A DNA stretch of 64,000 nt from Endomychus coccineus (Eukaryota > Arthropoda > Insecta > Coleoptera > Endomychidae). The stretch is taken from positions 1,488,001-1,552,000 of the forward strand of contig OY294069.1 in NCBI GenBank assembly GCA_958510875.1, read 5' to 3'. The position numbers and the translations under genes are program-made. Of the stretch, positions 33,111-44,517 are shown in pieces. The notes under the pieces were generated by a model. It saw only the letters and a program-made list of their open reading frames with translations, was not told the DNA's origin and did no database searches. Position 1 is the stretch's first letter, and each line of letters begins with the position of its first letter.

Positions 33111-33254
33111 AGTAAAGTACCTAAAACTAGTAGTATGTTGGTGGAGCCCATAGAATGAGTTCCACTGATTATCTCGATTTTCTGAATTTCTATGATATCG
33201 GTTGGTCTCATCGATTCCATAGATAGATGAAAGATTCTGGGATTAGTTCATACC

Positions 33255-34261
33255 ACGGTCGTAGATAAAGGTCCGCGAACTCTATGTTTGACATGAGTCT
33301 CTTACATGTCGCCAAACTCGTAGTCCCTCGCTCAGCCACCAGCTAGCGCTTGGATCGAAGTATGGCAACAATCACATTATTAAGTAAAATAATTTTCCTC
33401 GTAACGCAATATTTACTATTCTGATTTGAGATAGGAATAGAACTGTTACTCTTGTCAAAATGTATTACTCACTTTAAAAATAACTTCCCCTTTTTCGTTA
33501 TACATGCTCGCACACATAAAAGACCTCGTTAAAACGATTGCTATCCGAAATCGCAAGCATCCACTTTTTTCGCATTTCCGCATTTTTGGCACTTTAAAAA
33601 CAGAAGTTTCTTGCTTTACACGTTTGTACGCTGTTTTGCATTTCGGCACAATGCACGATTTCGTAATACGCCGGTATTCCTTGTGTTTAGAAGTCAACAA
33701 TGACAGTTGCCAGAGAACACGGTCGTATACGTGCCAGAGAACATCCCTCGACTCATGCGCCACCCTTTTGGTACTACGCGACAGTTTACGCTTAGCGGAC
33801 TTACTTCTCACATAGGAAACAGACTCGATAGTCGAGTCAAATGTGTATTAAAACAGGCTGACTTACGAAAATCGAAAGATATGGACCGATTTTGATGAAA
33901 CAAAGTGCATTCGATTCGAGATGACGTCTAGAAAAAAGCTTACCGGTTAGTTTTTTGTGCAAATTTGTTATTTTTTTCTTAAACGAAAAATTGACCAATT
34001 TTTGGCTAATTATTGGGAAAATTTAGTCGGGGGTTTTCGGGGTCGCTGATTACGATTCTGACCTCAGATTGGCCAAAATCGAACTCCTCAGCTGGTAATT
34101 TGTAGGTTTAATTGGACCGGTAACCGGTAAGCTTTTTTCTAGACGTCATCCCGAATCGAATGCACTTTTTTTCATCAAAATCGGTCCATATCTTTCGATT
34201 TTCGTAATGAAATACCTATTTGACTCGACTACGAGTTCCCAGACCTGTATATACGACCTTG
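33255..34261 (-). mobile_element. P-like DNA transposon remnant with 9-bp flanking repeat
   Basis: gttcatacc stands at 33246-33254 and 34262-34270. Inside, the ends ccacggtcgta (left) and tatacgaccttgg (right) are inverted copies. Within the element, 33825-33960 and 34095-34235 form a second, near-perfect inverted pair (cgaaaatcgaaagatatgg facing ccatatctttcgattttcg). The left part carries a minus-strand THAP-like ORF. THAP DNA-binding domains open P-element transposases, and P elements make 8-bp duplications, so a P-like origin fits. No transposase catalytic part remains. The superfamily call is an inference. Confidence 0.6.
33455..33811 (-). pseudogene. THAP-like zinc-finger ORF of a P-like transposon
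   Basis: 118 codons. Residues about 52-90 read KSCIVPKCKTAYKR, then ETSVFKVPKMRKCEKSGC, close to the THAP start (C-x-VP-x-C-K-x-x-Y ... FxFP). Further on, IVLTRSFMCAS sits where THAP has its Cys-x2-His pair, but His is Met here and the spacing suggests a small shift. It is therefore a decayed DNA-binding domain. It lies entirely inside the inverted-ended element at 33255-34261. A host THAP gene is possible but less likely. Confidence 0.5.
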
Positions 34262-36700
34262 GTTCATACCTAACTCGGACGATGAGGAAATATGTTAGTT
34301 TCGCTAGACCCTAGAATTCGCTTATTTTGTGTTTGCGTTGATTGAAACATTTTGGCATTACGATGAGAAGCACGAATTAGGAAACTCGTCCCAGGTCCAG
34401 AATAGTGAAGGAATTACATCGACAAATTACAAATTGTTTCATAGCTTAATTGATACTTACAATTGTCCTCGATCATAATATACACGTTTTTGAACAAATT
34501 GCTATCATGGTAAAATGTTCGATAGTGCAGCTTTCACTGTTTTTTTTTTCATAACTTTCATGAGCTCCGAAAGCTTCATTGAATTACTACAAAAACAACG
34601 CTCCAGTTAAATTCTGTTTGTGAAGATCAAGATATTTGTACCGATACCGAGTCGCGATGCATTCAAACGTCTAAAACTTGATTCCTAACCTTGATATATA
34701 ACATGGCATACTTTCGAATCGTTAGATGGTATTCATGTTGAAAAGTTGACATGTATGACATTTCAAATAAGTAGCTCAGCAGGTCTAAAAAAAGGTTTCT
34801 TTCATATCGGGGTGTTGATTTTAAAATGCAACCAGGCATATTACAGTCGGTCTCCGATATTTGGTTTCTCCGACGGCACGTGAAGACATTCCTGGATCAG
34901 GTACATACAGCGCGGTCGTAAAGCTTCACATATATCTATTCAGAACGGAATATGATTTACACATTGGAAAATCAGAATTTACCAGTTTCGATATACCGGT
35001 ATATCAAAAATTATCTTGGTCTAGGGTGGTTGTGGAATCTAAAACGTGTGTCTTACTCTACGTTTGAAATAATTATGTCACTGTCACACTGACATCATCA
35101 ATAACCAACAAATTTCATACCTATTTATTTCAGTTGTAAAACAATAATGAACAACAAATTAAAAATTATCTTGGTCAAGGGTGGTTGCGGAATGTAAAAC
35201 GAAATGTTAACTTTGAACCTTTTAAAAAGTCGCAATAGCCACAAACGCGGTCGAAAACTGTTCTAAATTGGTCACTTTTCGATAAATCGAATGACGTTCA
35301 CGTGAGGAGCGCGTAGCTCGCGAGTTAGAGAAGTGCAAATCTTCGGAACAGAGAACGTCTTTACGAGGACTTTTCGCGTGCGGTTTTCGCTCCATGTCGT
35401 TAATTTATGAACGGGGCCAAATAAATAGCATAGTCTCGCGCTCCAAAATGTCGATTAAATAGTAAAATTCAATTGAAACAGTTTGAGCTATTCTCAGCTG
35501 TCAGCTACTAGCGTCTGACGTGCGATGTACCAAAGGGAATTTTCTAGCTACTAAAATATACTCAAAGCGGGTAAAAGCTAGCGGCCTATAGCCGAAAACA
35601 CTTTATTACATCTGGCTCCGGCCGCACGGGGCTTAAGCCGGCCCCGAATTAACAAGATCGAGGTAAAATGTATAAACTCTAACTGACGCGTAACGAGCTC
35701 CTCGAGGCATATGTCAAAATGATTACGTTCGTAGCTAATTACATAGGACGTCTTTCGTTCATGCAATTGTGTTTTTATACAATTCGAACCTTCTAATTTC
35801 GATAGGCCACGTGAAAATCCCGGAGCCGGAAGCGCTATCGAGATCTGAACGTTAAAACCTTCCAGACCTGTGTATACGACCGTGGGTAATACCGATCAAA
35901 GGAGATAATTTTAATTTTTTTGTTTAAAATTGTTATTTTTATATTTAATTCTCCCACGTTTGAATAGAAAAGATAGCGAAGAAAGTTTTGGTTAAAATAA
36001 AGGGGTTTGAGTTTAAATAAGTTTTGTTTTATTTATAAAAAAAGTCATTATTAGAACAATTTTGTACGTATAAAATATGTGACGAAATCAATTTTGAGCT
36101 TGTGTAATATGTGCCTATATGGGAAGAATGAATGCGTTTGTAAATATGGAAAGGAATTGGATTCACCATCTGACATAATTCGTAGCGTATTCCAGAAAAT
36201 TGGACCTAATACATAAATTCATGATCCAGCGAAATATTCCTTTAATAATTATTCAACTCGTCGAATCTTAAAAACTGTGGGACCTTTTCCCGTTCGTAGC
36301 CATTAAAAATACTATTCTACAAGACGTAAAGTGTAGAATGTAAACATTGTAACTCTCGAGTGTGGAATAAATAAACATAAAAATCCAATAAGCCCTATTA
36401 TGGAACAAGGAACCGTTTCGGTTGGGCGCAATTAAAATGTTAATACCGTTGTACGTAAATATTTTTTATTGCCCATCGTGGTTGATACGTAATTAAGGTT
36501 TATTACAAAGTTGTTTATTTTAGCTAGATCGAACTCGTATTACGATGCAGAGAAGCTGATGGGATGTGTTGTCACTTCCTCAAAAAAATAATTTCACGAG
36601 GATCGACATGAACTATTTCTGACATTTGAACCTAATTTTCCCATTATGAGTTCTTGAAAAAAATTTAATATCTTGAATAACTGATATTGAAACGTATTGG
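34262..36700. other. Non-coding stretch with a second copy of the P-like element end
   Basis: No supported gene. ccagacctgtgtatacgaccgtgg at about 35866-35889 matches the right end at 34241-34261 (ccagacctgtatatacgacc), so a second copy or a nested end is present; its left partner was not identified. The patch 35270-35860 is GC-richer and unique-looking. Confidence 0.45.
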
Positions 36701-36704
36701 CTTT

Positions 36705-36785
36705 CGGGTGGATTCCGCGTCTTGATAGCTCAACTTGTTGTTGTTCGCCAACCATTATATGCGACAGCTTCAGGGTAGAATTTTC
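36705..36785 (-). repeat. Dispersed repeat copy 3, diverged
   Basis: Minus reading: taccctgaagctgtcgcata, aatggttggcgaac, then aagttgagctatcaagacgcgg, aatccacccgaaagcc. Order and spacing match copies at 14889 and 24240. CUGAAGC replaces CUGAAGA and GAAC replaces GAAAC, so the hammerhead-like core is broken. This copy shows that the flanking text is a stable part of the family. Confidence 0.55.
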
Positions 36786-38163
36786 CAAATATTAGATGGT
36801 TGAAATTGTGATAATATAACGACTATACAGATTGCTAGATAAATTCTTTCAACGATCACAATTACATAGATTTGTATGGTCGAAAGAAGTTGAGCCTGCC
36901 TGTAAATCATTACAGGATAACAATTGTGTATTGATCGCATAGATTCAGATCTAGGTACTAAAGATAGTCAATATCCGGAAAATGTTATAATTACTTCTTT
37001 TCAACGACAAATTTCTTCATTGGTCGATAGGAAGCGATAACAACAACGGTAATTACATCTAAAATGCCTATGTATTATAACGCGTACACACCAATTATCC
37101 GATAATAATGACTGATAACAGCGTTATAATTGACTTTCACGACTTCTAAAGCAAAATGCGGGGAATAGTTGACAAAATTCTGCGATAACGTACGAACACA
37201 TTGGAAAATGAAGCATTTGAATGCAAATAAGTTGTATATTACGATCCACATAATTGTAGCCACAGAAGGTCTACCGAAATGGACTAAAGTCTGTTCACGA
37301 TACGAGAGAAGTGACGTCATAGCAGCATGTGATACATGGTTGCCAGGTTGACTAGATTTTCATAGTTTTTGAGTACAATCTGTTACTGTAATATTGTACT
37401 GGAGCTTACAACAGATGATATTATTACATATTTTTGTCTCAGCATGCCAAAAAAGGCAAAACAACGAACAAGGAGGACGGTTCTGTCCGTCATTTGACAT
37501 TGGTCTAAATGCACTAACCAATAATGTGATATAATGACATAAGAAGCATTATTTGCTCTTACTTGATATTGTGTAAATCGCATAATAAATGCTGCTGTAC
37601 GTTATAAATAGTTATTTTGGTTTGAAAAATGACAAACTGGAAAGTAGATGTCTTTGTTGTACATAACATATTGCAGTAACAATGACGATATGATCGGGCA
37701 AGTCAAATGAATTATCATACTTGACTGTTTTAGCGGTAACCTTGGAAAGTTTGGCTATATGTTAACATAAATTATTTCTGGTTTGACGACGATAGAACGA
37801 CATTCATTTTGGAAAATTGTTCAAATGAATTGGTTGCTATAAAATACCTATTTTTATAGTGATGACACGAATCGCAAGTGTAAATAAGCATATCAAAGTA
37901 ATTAACGTTACGATTTGTTATTAGCTTCAAGGGTATCCACCGAGATTTGTGGTTAAACTAGCCCATCGCCACATTAGATACTTTCATCTTTCACTAATAA
38001 TTCCCAAGGAGCTTCCCGAAAATACTTAGTGAAACTCTGATCTACTGAAAATAGAAATTTGACAAAACACATCAAGATATTAAATTGTCTAAATATTGTT
38101 GCTTCAGAGGAAGCTGATGTACACATTTAAAAACCACCATGCAACATCGCATCATCGACTTAC
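36786..38163. other. Non-coding stretch 3' of T-box exon 2 (intron)
   Basis: Begins on the minus strand with the splice donor gtaagt (38163-38158). No T-box continuation exon is visible here or further down. The small ORFs at 37075-37583 overlap on both strands and have no domain. Confidence 0.5.
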
Positions 38164-38506
38164 CTTCCCGTCTTGGTGATGATCATCTCCGTGCCCAGAT
38201 CGTGAAACTTATCCCACAGATCTTTGGTCTCCAGATGACATTCGACGTTCAGTAATTCGTCGCAATTACACAAGATTTTGCTTTTCGAAACGGATTTGTC
38301 CGACACGATATCCGGCGATTCCCGGTCTAAATCGGGCGGATCGGAACCACACTCGGACATGACGTCGGGCGACGATTGACGTAGTAAGCCCGGCATTTTC
38401 GGTTTGGTCGGTCTGTGTGACTCGCCGTCCGAACACTCTTCGACGTCGACTTCGACGTCGTCGTCTTCCGTATCTTCGATTTCGGGAGAACTCAGCCTAT
38501 TGACAC
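38164..38506 (-). CDS. mid/H15: Tbx20-type T-box factor (midline/H15), exon 2
   Basis: Part of a DNA-binding transcription factor; Tbx20-type proteins act in heart, neural and segment patterning in insects. The exon opens after acceptor accaacag and closes at donor gtaagt. It enters in phase 1 and leaves after two bases of an Arg codon. The text includes an acidic run ([15 protein letters not shown]), a Ser/Asp-rich linker, and ends in [28 protein letters not shown], the N-terminal T-box strand that dimerises and contacts [21 protein letters not shown] is near-diagnostic for Tbx20 among T-box genes. The remaining T-box (RMFP onward) is not in the window. I cannot tell midline from its paralogue H15. 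The neighbours are transposons only. Confidence 0.92.
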
Positions 38507-39299
38507 CTGTTGGTAGAAATACAGATTATTATTAGCCAGAACAATGGAGCTGGTAGAGACGAAGTTTGAGGATGTTATGGTATCAAAATCGCTCATGAAA
38601 CCTCGACTCCTCTAACATCAAATCAAATCGAATAAAATTTATTTCTCAATGATATATTACAATTATTTTCGTTTAGAAAACTTCTTTGGACTGGTCCTCT
38701 AGAAGAGGTGCTCAACAGTACATTAACAAATGAGAAACTGTTTAAATTTCTTGAAATATTTCAATGCCCTCCAGACGCACAGTATTGTTTACAAGAGAAA
38801 CAAGTAAATCGCTATAGTTAGTTCCATCTGACAATATACGATGCGCACAAACCGACTGACTCTCACTTCACTCACGGCAGTAACTCGCGATAGAAGCACG
38901 CTAATGCTAATACATTGAATCGAGAATTATCAATATCTCGTCAATACATCTATTCTATGAATTATAAAATAAATTCACAATACGTACTTCAATTTAATTC
39001 TAGTTCTGGCACCATGTTTAGATAATTATTTTATGCTTACCGCACAACAAAAACATGCATATAGTCTAGTTGGCCATCTGACATGCGCGCTAAGAATGGA
39101 ACGCAAATATATCGCCGTCTTTGTAGCATCTCGCTCGCACTTATTGAATCACCGCTGATTCAAACTCAATCGGTATATGCTTCACTTAAATGAGAGTACT
39201 TTGACCTATTCAATTAATAGGGTATGAAAATGGTTTATTCCCTTGCAAATAATTATTTCTGTTACGAATGGAGAAGGATTCTCTGAGCTATCTTCAGGT

Positions 39300-39780
39300 T
39301 AACTATACTACTACTACTTCCTGTATAGACCAGAAATGAATGTATTTATCATGAGTGGTTGTTACCCTGGCAACAGGGTATTGCATTTTGCAATCTCTCA
39401 TACATAGTTGTGGGTTTACTCCGCACTTGTCCAAGCCCAAATCCATGCCTACGGCTCGTGTATATTCTTGAACCGCACGTTGAGAGCTTGATGAAGGTTC
39501 TCTCCCCAGAGGCATAAAGTTTCAGATCATCCATTTAAAATAAATGGGTGATCTGATTCTTCCGGTCGATCGGTGGTCCAGAGTAATATCCACGAGTCCG
39601 TATCAATGCAATGGAGAGCGGCAGCAGTGAGATGGTGAACAAGAGGGGACTCAAGAAGGCTCCCTGGAAAACACCCCTCTTGAATGAGTTGAATGTTACC
39701 AATTCTGTCAAGACTCGCCGTGTGCCTGATGTGATGGCATAACGAGTCTTCCAGAGTGGCAACAGAATCTATATTTTTTA
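39300..39780 (-). mobile_element. R2/R4-like non-LTR retrotransposon RT fragment
   Basis: Minus reading 39780-39535: LWKTRYAITSGTRRVLTEL, FKRGVFQGAFLSPLLFTISL, LPLSIAL, ITHLF. Frame change, then 39534-39349: YMDDLKLYASGERTF; a third frame gives VQEYTRAVGMDLGLDKCGV. The YMDDLKLYA box and GVFQGD-LSPLLF style are those of the single-ORF R2/R4 group. It has two frameshifts. It shares the EYTRAVGM-LGL-KC string with the element at 59036-60380, so both are the same family. It lies within intron 1 in the same orientation as the host gene. Confidence 0.8.
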
Positions 39781-41397
39781 AGTAAGTTTCGAGATAAGTG
39801 AATATTATAACGTTACTTATCTAGGTTAAGTTAAAACCATCGGGAAATAATTAGTTAAAGGTAACCAGAAACAATATACTGTCCATTTGGTACAGAGTAC
39901 ATCAGTAAATCGTGAATAGGGGTGTTTTTGTTGTTGGTTGTTGGCTTCTTTTTGACTACCGGCTTAGCCAGAAATCATGTTCTAATGATTAATAACGCTA
40001 TTTACTGGAAAACGAAATACGCTATTGAAAATACAGAAGCGTTTATGAGTTTCGATAATAAAAAAGTACAGAATACATTTTTATTTCATCATCAGGTTCC
40101 TCGAAAACCCTACTAATTTTACTTATTGTTCTCGAAAATTATGAGTGCAAAAAAGTCTAGTGTAACGTCTTAACTGGGACACCCTGACAATTATTAGCAC
40201 AGCACGGATATTCTGCATCAGCTCCTTCGAAAATGAGACAAACGATCTTCATTTAAGGATAAATTTAAAAAAAACCGTACGCGGAACTAGAAAACCATGC
40301 GCTATGAGAGTATAAACATTAATATTCAAGGTGTTCTCAAGTTTTAATAACTTTACGTTTTGTTGATCAACCAAAAACTATGCACATAATCACTCATTAT
40401 AACGGTTGAGGTCTAGCCTTAATTGCGGGGATTTCTATAATTAACAAACGCGATAAATCATATTTTCAACGTTTCTAAACAAATTATTATGTTTTATTAG
40501 ACTTGGAAATTTTTAATGAACGAAAAAACTTTATTACATATTTGAGAACTGTTAATGAACATCCTCTCATCCTCAATGAATAAAATAGTTTGAATTAAAA
40601 TGGAACTTCATTGTTAAATTATGTAAGTAAATAAGAAACCCATTGTTTATAAAGAGTACCTATCCCCGCTGAATAGGCATGAATTCACATGTTAACACTA
40701 CATTATTGTTTTGGCGAATATGGAGAGCATATTTCGTTCTAATTTTTGACAAACAGCAGTTGAACTTTCCTCCTGGACAAGTTTCATGGTATCATATTTA
40801 ACTTTGTGAAGGAAAAAGAACAGTTCATTTCTATTCTAATAAACATTATAACAAGATATGAACATTTGTATGAATAATCTAAATAAGCATCAGGTAAGAT
40901 TCCCACAAGGCTTAATCTTGAGCGCCTGTTATTTCGAATAGCAAAATGAGAATAAAATAACGATATATTGACAATAATTGTTTCACCACTCACAGTGATG
41001 GCATATCCTCAGAATAAGTGGTACAACAATTAGCTAAGTTATCTACATAACTTAGGGAACATTCGTTTCAGTTAGAACTCCAGTACTGAATCGGATATGA
41101 TCCAAGGGAAGATCATACTTTTCCTGGCATCCGAGAGTCGGAAAATCTCATCCTAATCTCTTTTCCGAAGATTTGGACTGGACTAGACATTGAAAGACGT
41201 TATTGTCTATTCTTCAGAGTACATTAGCTGCAGCAGCTGCTCCACACTTTAGACTTTCACATTAGAACTACAAGATTGGTTGAATTTATCTGGAGAAACT
41301 TCATAAAACTGATGCACTGGTCTATGAATTGTGATGGCTTCAGATAATTGCCGAGGTTTCAGTTTCCAGAAGCAACTTGCAAGGATAACCGTCTTTC

Positions 41398-41632
41398 TTA
41401 AACCTAAATTGGTTAATATATAGATTTAGGTTAATGAGCATCAGAAAAGCGTTTCAATTCCCTTCGCATCAACAGTTTTAAAAGTGTTTTACACTCTTTC
41501 GTAACTTGCTTGGTGAGCTTACAATTGCCAAACATACCGGGTCTCTTATAGACCTAAATTGGTTAATAGATTTAGGATGATGAGCATCAGAAAAACGTTT
41601 CAAATCCCTTCGCATCAACAGTTTTAGAAATG
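41398..41632. repeat. Local duplication of an 84-bp unit
   Basis: cctaaattggttaatatatag ... gagcatcagaaaagcgtttc ... cttcgcatcaacagttttaa (41400-41485) is repeated as cctaaattggttaatagattt ... gagcatcagaaaaacgtttc ... cttcgcatcaacagttttag (41552-41632). The copies are about 150 bp apart and roughly 90% alike. Non-coding. Confidence 0.8.
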
Positions 41633-42560
41633 CTACATATTTACCATGATATATTGTATGTATGCATATTTCAATTTTGAAGCCTTTTATTTGAGAAATT
41701 AGGACAATATTGTACAAAGGTGGAATGAAAATACATCCTTTATCATAATTCCGAACAGATTTTATTTTTAGGAAATTAATTCTCATACACAAGTAATTTG
41801 GATATAATTATATAATAGATCATCATAATCTCCAAAATTGAGAAAAGAAAGGAAAGCGGGTGTATCTAAATGACGGCTTAGCGGTTTTCTGGTGGTATCC
41901 AAGAATTTGATATAGAATAAAGGATGATATAATAAAAACCCTTATAGTGTCGGTTTCATTCGTTGCTCACTCATTAAAAAAATACCCAAATGAAGGTTAG
42001 AAAAGTGAAGTTGATGATTGGCTGCAGGTCAAAAAGAAAAACGTTGAAACATCGTGAAACATACTATTTAGGTGCATACGGCTTTAGCTACTTATATTCA
42101 AATTGTTTCAGAACTGAAAGAAGGTTCTACGATCCAAACTCAAAAAAATCCATTAGGTTATTGTAGGGCGTTTTGTCTTTTCCTGATGAGTCTTGGATGG
42201 AACTTTTTTAGAGGGCTGTAGTACCTATAAAAGAATACTATAAAGGCAGAAAACAATTGCTACAAATTTTGCACTGATAATACCTATAAGACAATATTGA
42301 CAGAATAAAAAAAACAGTTCCTCATGAGATTTTTCCAAATTTTGTGGAATGTTGGAAGATCTGAGGATTTAAATGTTGGGAAGAGTAATTCTAATTTCCT
42401 AATCTTTGACATTGACCCTACAAGATTTTTCATAATCCAAAGGACTTACATTACACTATCGCAGTGAAATAAGGCCTAGAACAACCATTCGGCATCAATT
42501 TAAACTACAACCTAGAACGAACAATGTGAAATAGATGCAATCAGAGAAAAATTCACTAAC

Positions 42561-42681
42561 CGTCGGTGATTTCACTAGAATCCTGTTCCGGCGCTTCAAG
42601 TCCCCTGGCCATGATGGCAGCGATGGAAAAGTCCGTCGCGCGAGATTTAATCGCTGGAGCGGCCCCACTTTCTTCGGCCAT
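42561..42681 (-). CDS. mid/H15: Tbx20-type T-box factor (midline/H15), first coding exon
   Basis: Encodes MAEESGAAPAIKSRATDFSI, AAIMARGLEAPEQDSSEITD and the first base of a Gly codon, ending at donor gttagt. SRATDFSIAAIMA matches the conserved N-terminal eh1-like motif of Tbx20 proteins (FSIAALM), known to recruit the Groucho corepressor. The start at 42681 is preferred because its context is good (A at -3, G at +4). The frame stays open upstream, with another Met at 42696 (MLLGT) in poorer context, so a slightly longer N-terminus is possible. Joining to exon 2 preserves frame. The 5' UTR and promoter should lie at higher coordinates. Confidence 0.88.
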
Positions 42682-43505
42682 CGTTCCCAATAACATCTCG
42701 ACACAGTTTCTATGTCTCACTAAACAAGAAAACACCAAAAACACAAAGTGGTCAATAATAGTCCAGACAACAAAACGCAATCATGTCCACCACAATTCGA
42801 ATTCACTAGCCGACTGAAGTGTTCCTCACTCTGACATATACGCTGACGTTGTTTAGGGGTGTGGTCCGGGGAGGGGCTTAAACGCCTTCACTATAGTGAT
42901 AGAGAGTAGGGGGAATGTGGCAACATGCTGTTTAGCTTCTAGAATTACTTTACTGGATGAAGCGCCAATGTTTTTTAAATACAGGGGAGTTGTACTGTTT
43001 ACAATCGCCGTTTCGCGATTGAAGAAAGGTAATTGCTCGAAATCGAAATATTTTTAATTACTGAGGCAATATACACTTCGGTTCCACAACTGAAACTGCG
43101 TGGCACTTTCATTTTTTAAATCAAGTTCGTAGTTGGTTTTTATAGATGATGAAATTGTTCATTGTTATTGCTCTTTCATCGGTATCTCGGCGAAATAGTC
43201 TTTGAATCGTTCAATGATCAGATGAACGCTATTTTGTCGCCATGCGAAGCTAAAAGCAAAGATAATTTCTGTAGACGGAACAATGAGTGTCTCAATATTT
43301 TGAGGTTAGATTCAAGATTATTTATAAAATGGGTGGTAGCTCATTAACAATTTTATTCGTTGTAATTGTTATGAGTGAAAGTTTCAATAGAGTGAATCAC
43401 TTTTTTATATCTAACTATCTAGTAACATTCCTGATCCAACATACCTAGTATTGTCAGGATCGATTTATTAATATTTCGCTTTTCACCTTCCGTATAATAG
43501 TTTAC
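42682..43505 (-). promoter_or_regulatory. mid/H15: Region upstream of the T-box start codon
   Basis: Probable 5' UTR and promoter side of the T-box gene. The segment 42835-42900 is GC-rich (ggggtgtggtccggggagggg) in an otherwise AT-rich area. No clear TATA box or initiator is assignable. A weak hammerhead-like trace (ttgaagaaagg ... cgaaatcgaaat) occurs near 43020 but is not convincing. The role is inferred from position only. Confidence 0.3.
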
Positions 43506-43509
43506 TCAG

Positions 43510-44490
43510 TAGGTACCGATCGATCGCTGACTGGCGAAGTGGTTGGGAATTGGTCGTTGGAAGCATATCAATATCTTGCAAGAGCCAGGCAAATTATACA
43601 AGAAAGTACAGTCCGTGTTCTGTGTTATTTTAATATTTTTAAAGCTGTTTCGAGAAGACTTGGGAGCTATATATATTTTTTTGGCGTAGAGGAGGGGTAT
43701 ATCTTGCATAGACGCCTTGGGGGTCTGTGCCATCGGATGTGTCGGATTCTTACCGACTAAAACCCCACCCATGAGGTTGGTACTCCTTCCCCGAAGGAGC
43801 CCCACTATACTGCGGTCATTATACATATTGCTATCTCCTCATCAGTGGGGTGTATTCTATGAAATTCAGTAGCCTGATATAGGGGGATACTTCTGATTTC
43901 CTCGGGTGTAGTTTTATCGTCTCCGAGGTATGTCCGACGTTCAACCGCGTATGCCGTGCACTTACACAGCACATGCATGGGTGTCTCTTCTTCCACAACG
44001 CAACCCCTGCATGTGGGCTGATCTACCAGACCCATCATACAAAGATGTTCCGTATTTCTTGTTTGCTGAACGTCAGCAGATTTTTCACTCGTTGCTGCTG
44101 GAGATCTCCCATTAGTCGCTTGGAGTGCGACATACGGGGCAGTTCTCTCCAGTACGCACGGTGCTCTGTCTCTAGCCATTTTTCATTTACAGATTTCGCT
44201 GTGGCATGAGAAATGCCACAGGTTGGCTCTGGTCCAATCAGCGGTTGTTCCGCCCCCGCTTTTGCGAGTGTAACGACAGTTTCAGTCTCTGCTCGCCTGG
44301 TTTCCTCAGACTCCCATATTCTATTGAGGTTCTTTACTAGTGCCGTTAGTTCTCTTATACAATCGAGTACACATTGTGAGGTGATTGTGTATGACTGAAC
44401 GTCAGCAGATTTTTCACTCTTCGCTTGGAGTGCGACATACGGGGCAGTTCCTTCCAGTAGGCACGGTGCTCTGTCTCGAGCTATATTGAA
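43510..44490 (-). mobile_element. LINE 3' end with RNase H domain, internally duplicated
   Basis: Minus reading 44280-44080: GAEQPLIGPEPTCGISHATAKSVNEKWLETEHRAYW, then SHSKRLMGDLQQQRVKNLL and, frame-shifted, KQEIRNI. This is the end of an RNase H domain and the RT-distal tail. Frame 44179-43805 continues AYVALQATNGRSPAATSEKSADVQQTRNTEHLCMMGL, then CRGCVVEEETPMHVLCKCTAYAVERRTYLGD, a Cys/His tail with IRSIPL near the end. The 3' UTR reaches about 43510. A part of the domain is repeated at 44402-44490 (ggagtgcgacatacggggcag twice). It is probably the same family as 12495-14050. Confidence 0.85.
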
Positions 44491-44517
44491 ATGACTTATT
44501 ACACTTCATGCTGAATA

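Larger units (their letters stand above)
38507..42560 (-). other. Intron 1 of the T-box gene
   Basis: 4054 bp between donor gttagt (42560-42555) and acceptor ccaacag (ending 38507) on the minus strand. Phases on both sides agree (one base of a Gly codon before, two after). It holds an R2/R4-like LINE fragment (39300-39780) and a local duplication (41398-41632). Elsewhere, 38600-39290, 39790-41390 and 41640-42550 are AT-rich with no recognisable gene. Regulatory sites for a developmental gene would be expected here but are not identifiable by eye. Confidence 0.85.

Noticed and set aside
42566..42817. 83-codon plus ORF over exon 1
   Set aside because: Antisense shadow of the T-box exon; the minus strand has the conserved motif and splice donor.
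43019..43050. Another hammerhead-like motif (ttgaagaaagg ... cgaaat)
   Set aside because: Core box starts with U, no stem between the boxes and no helix III.
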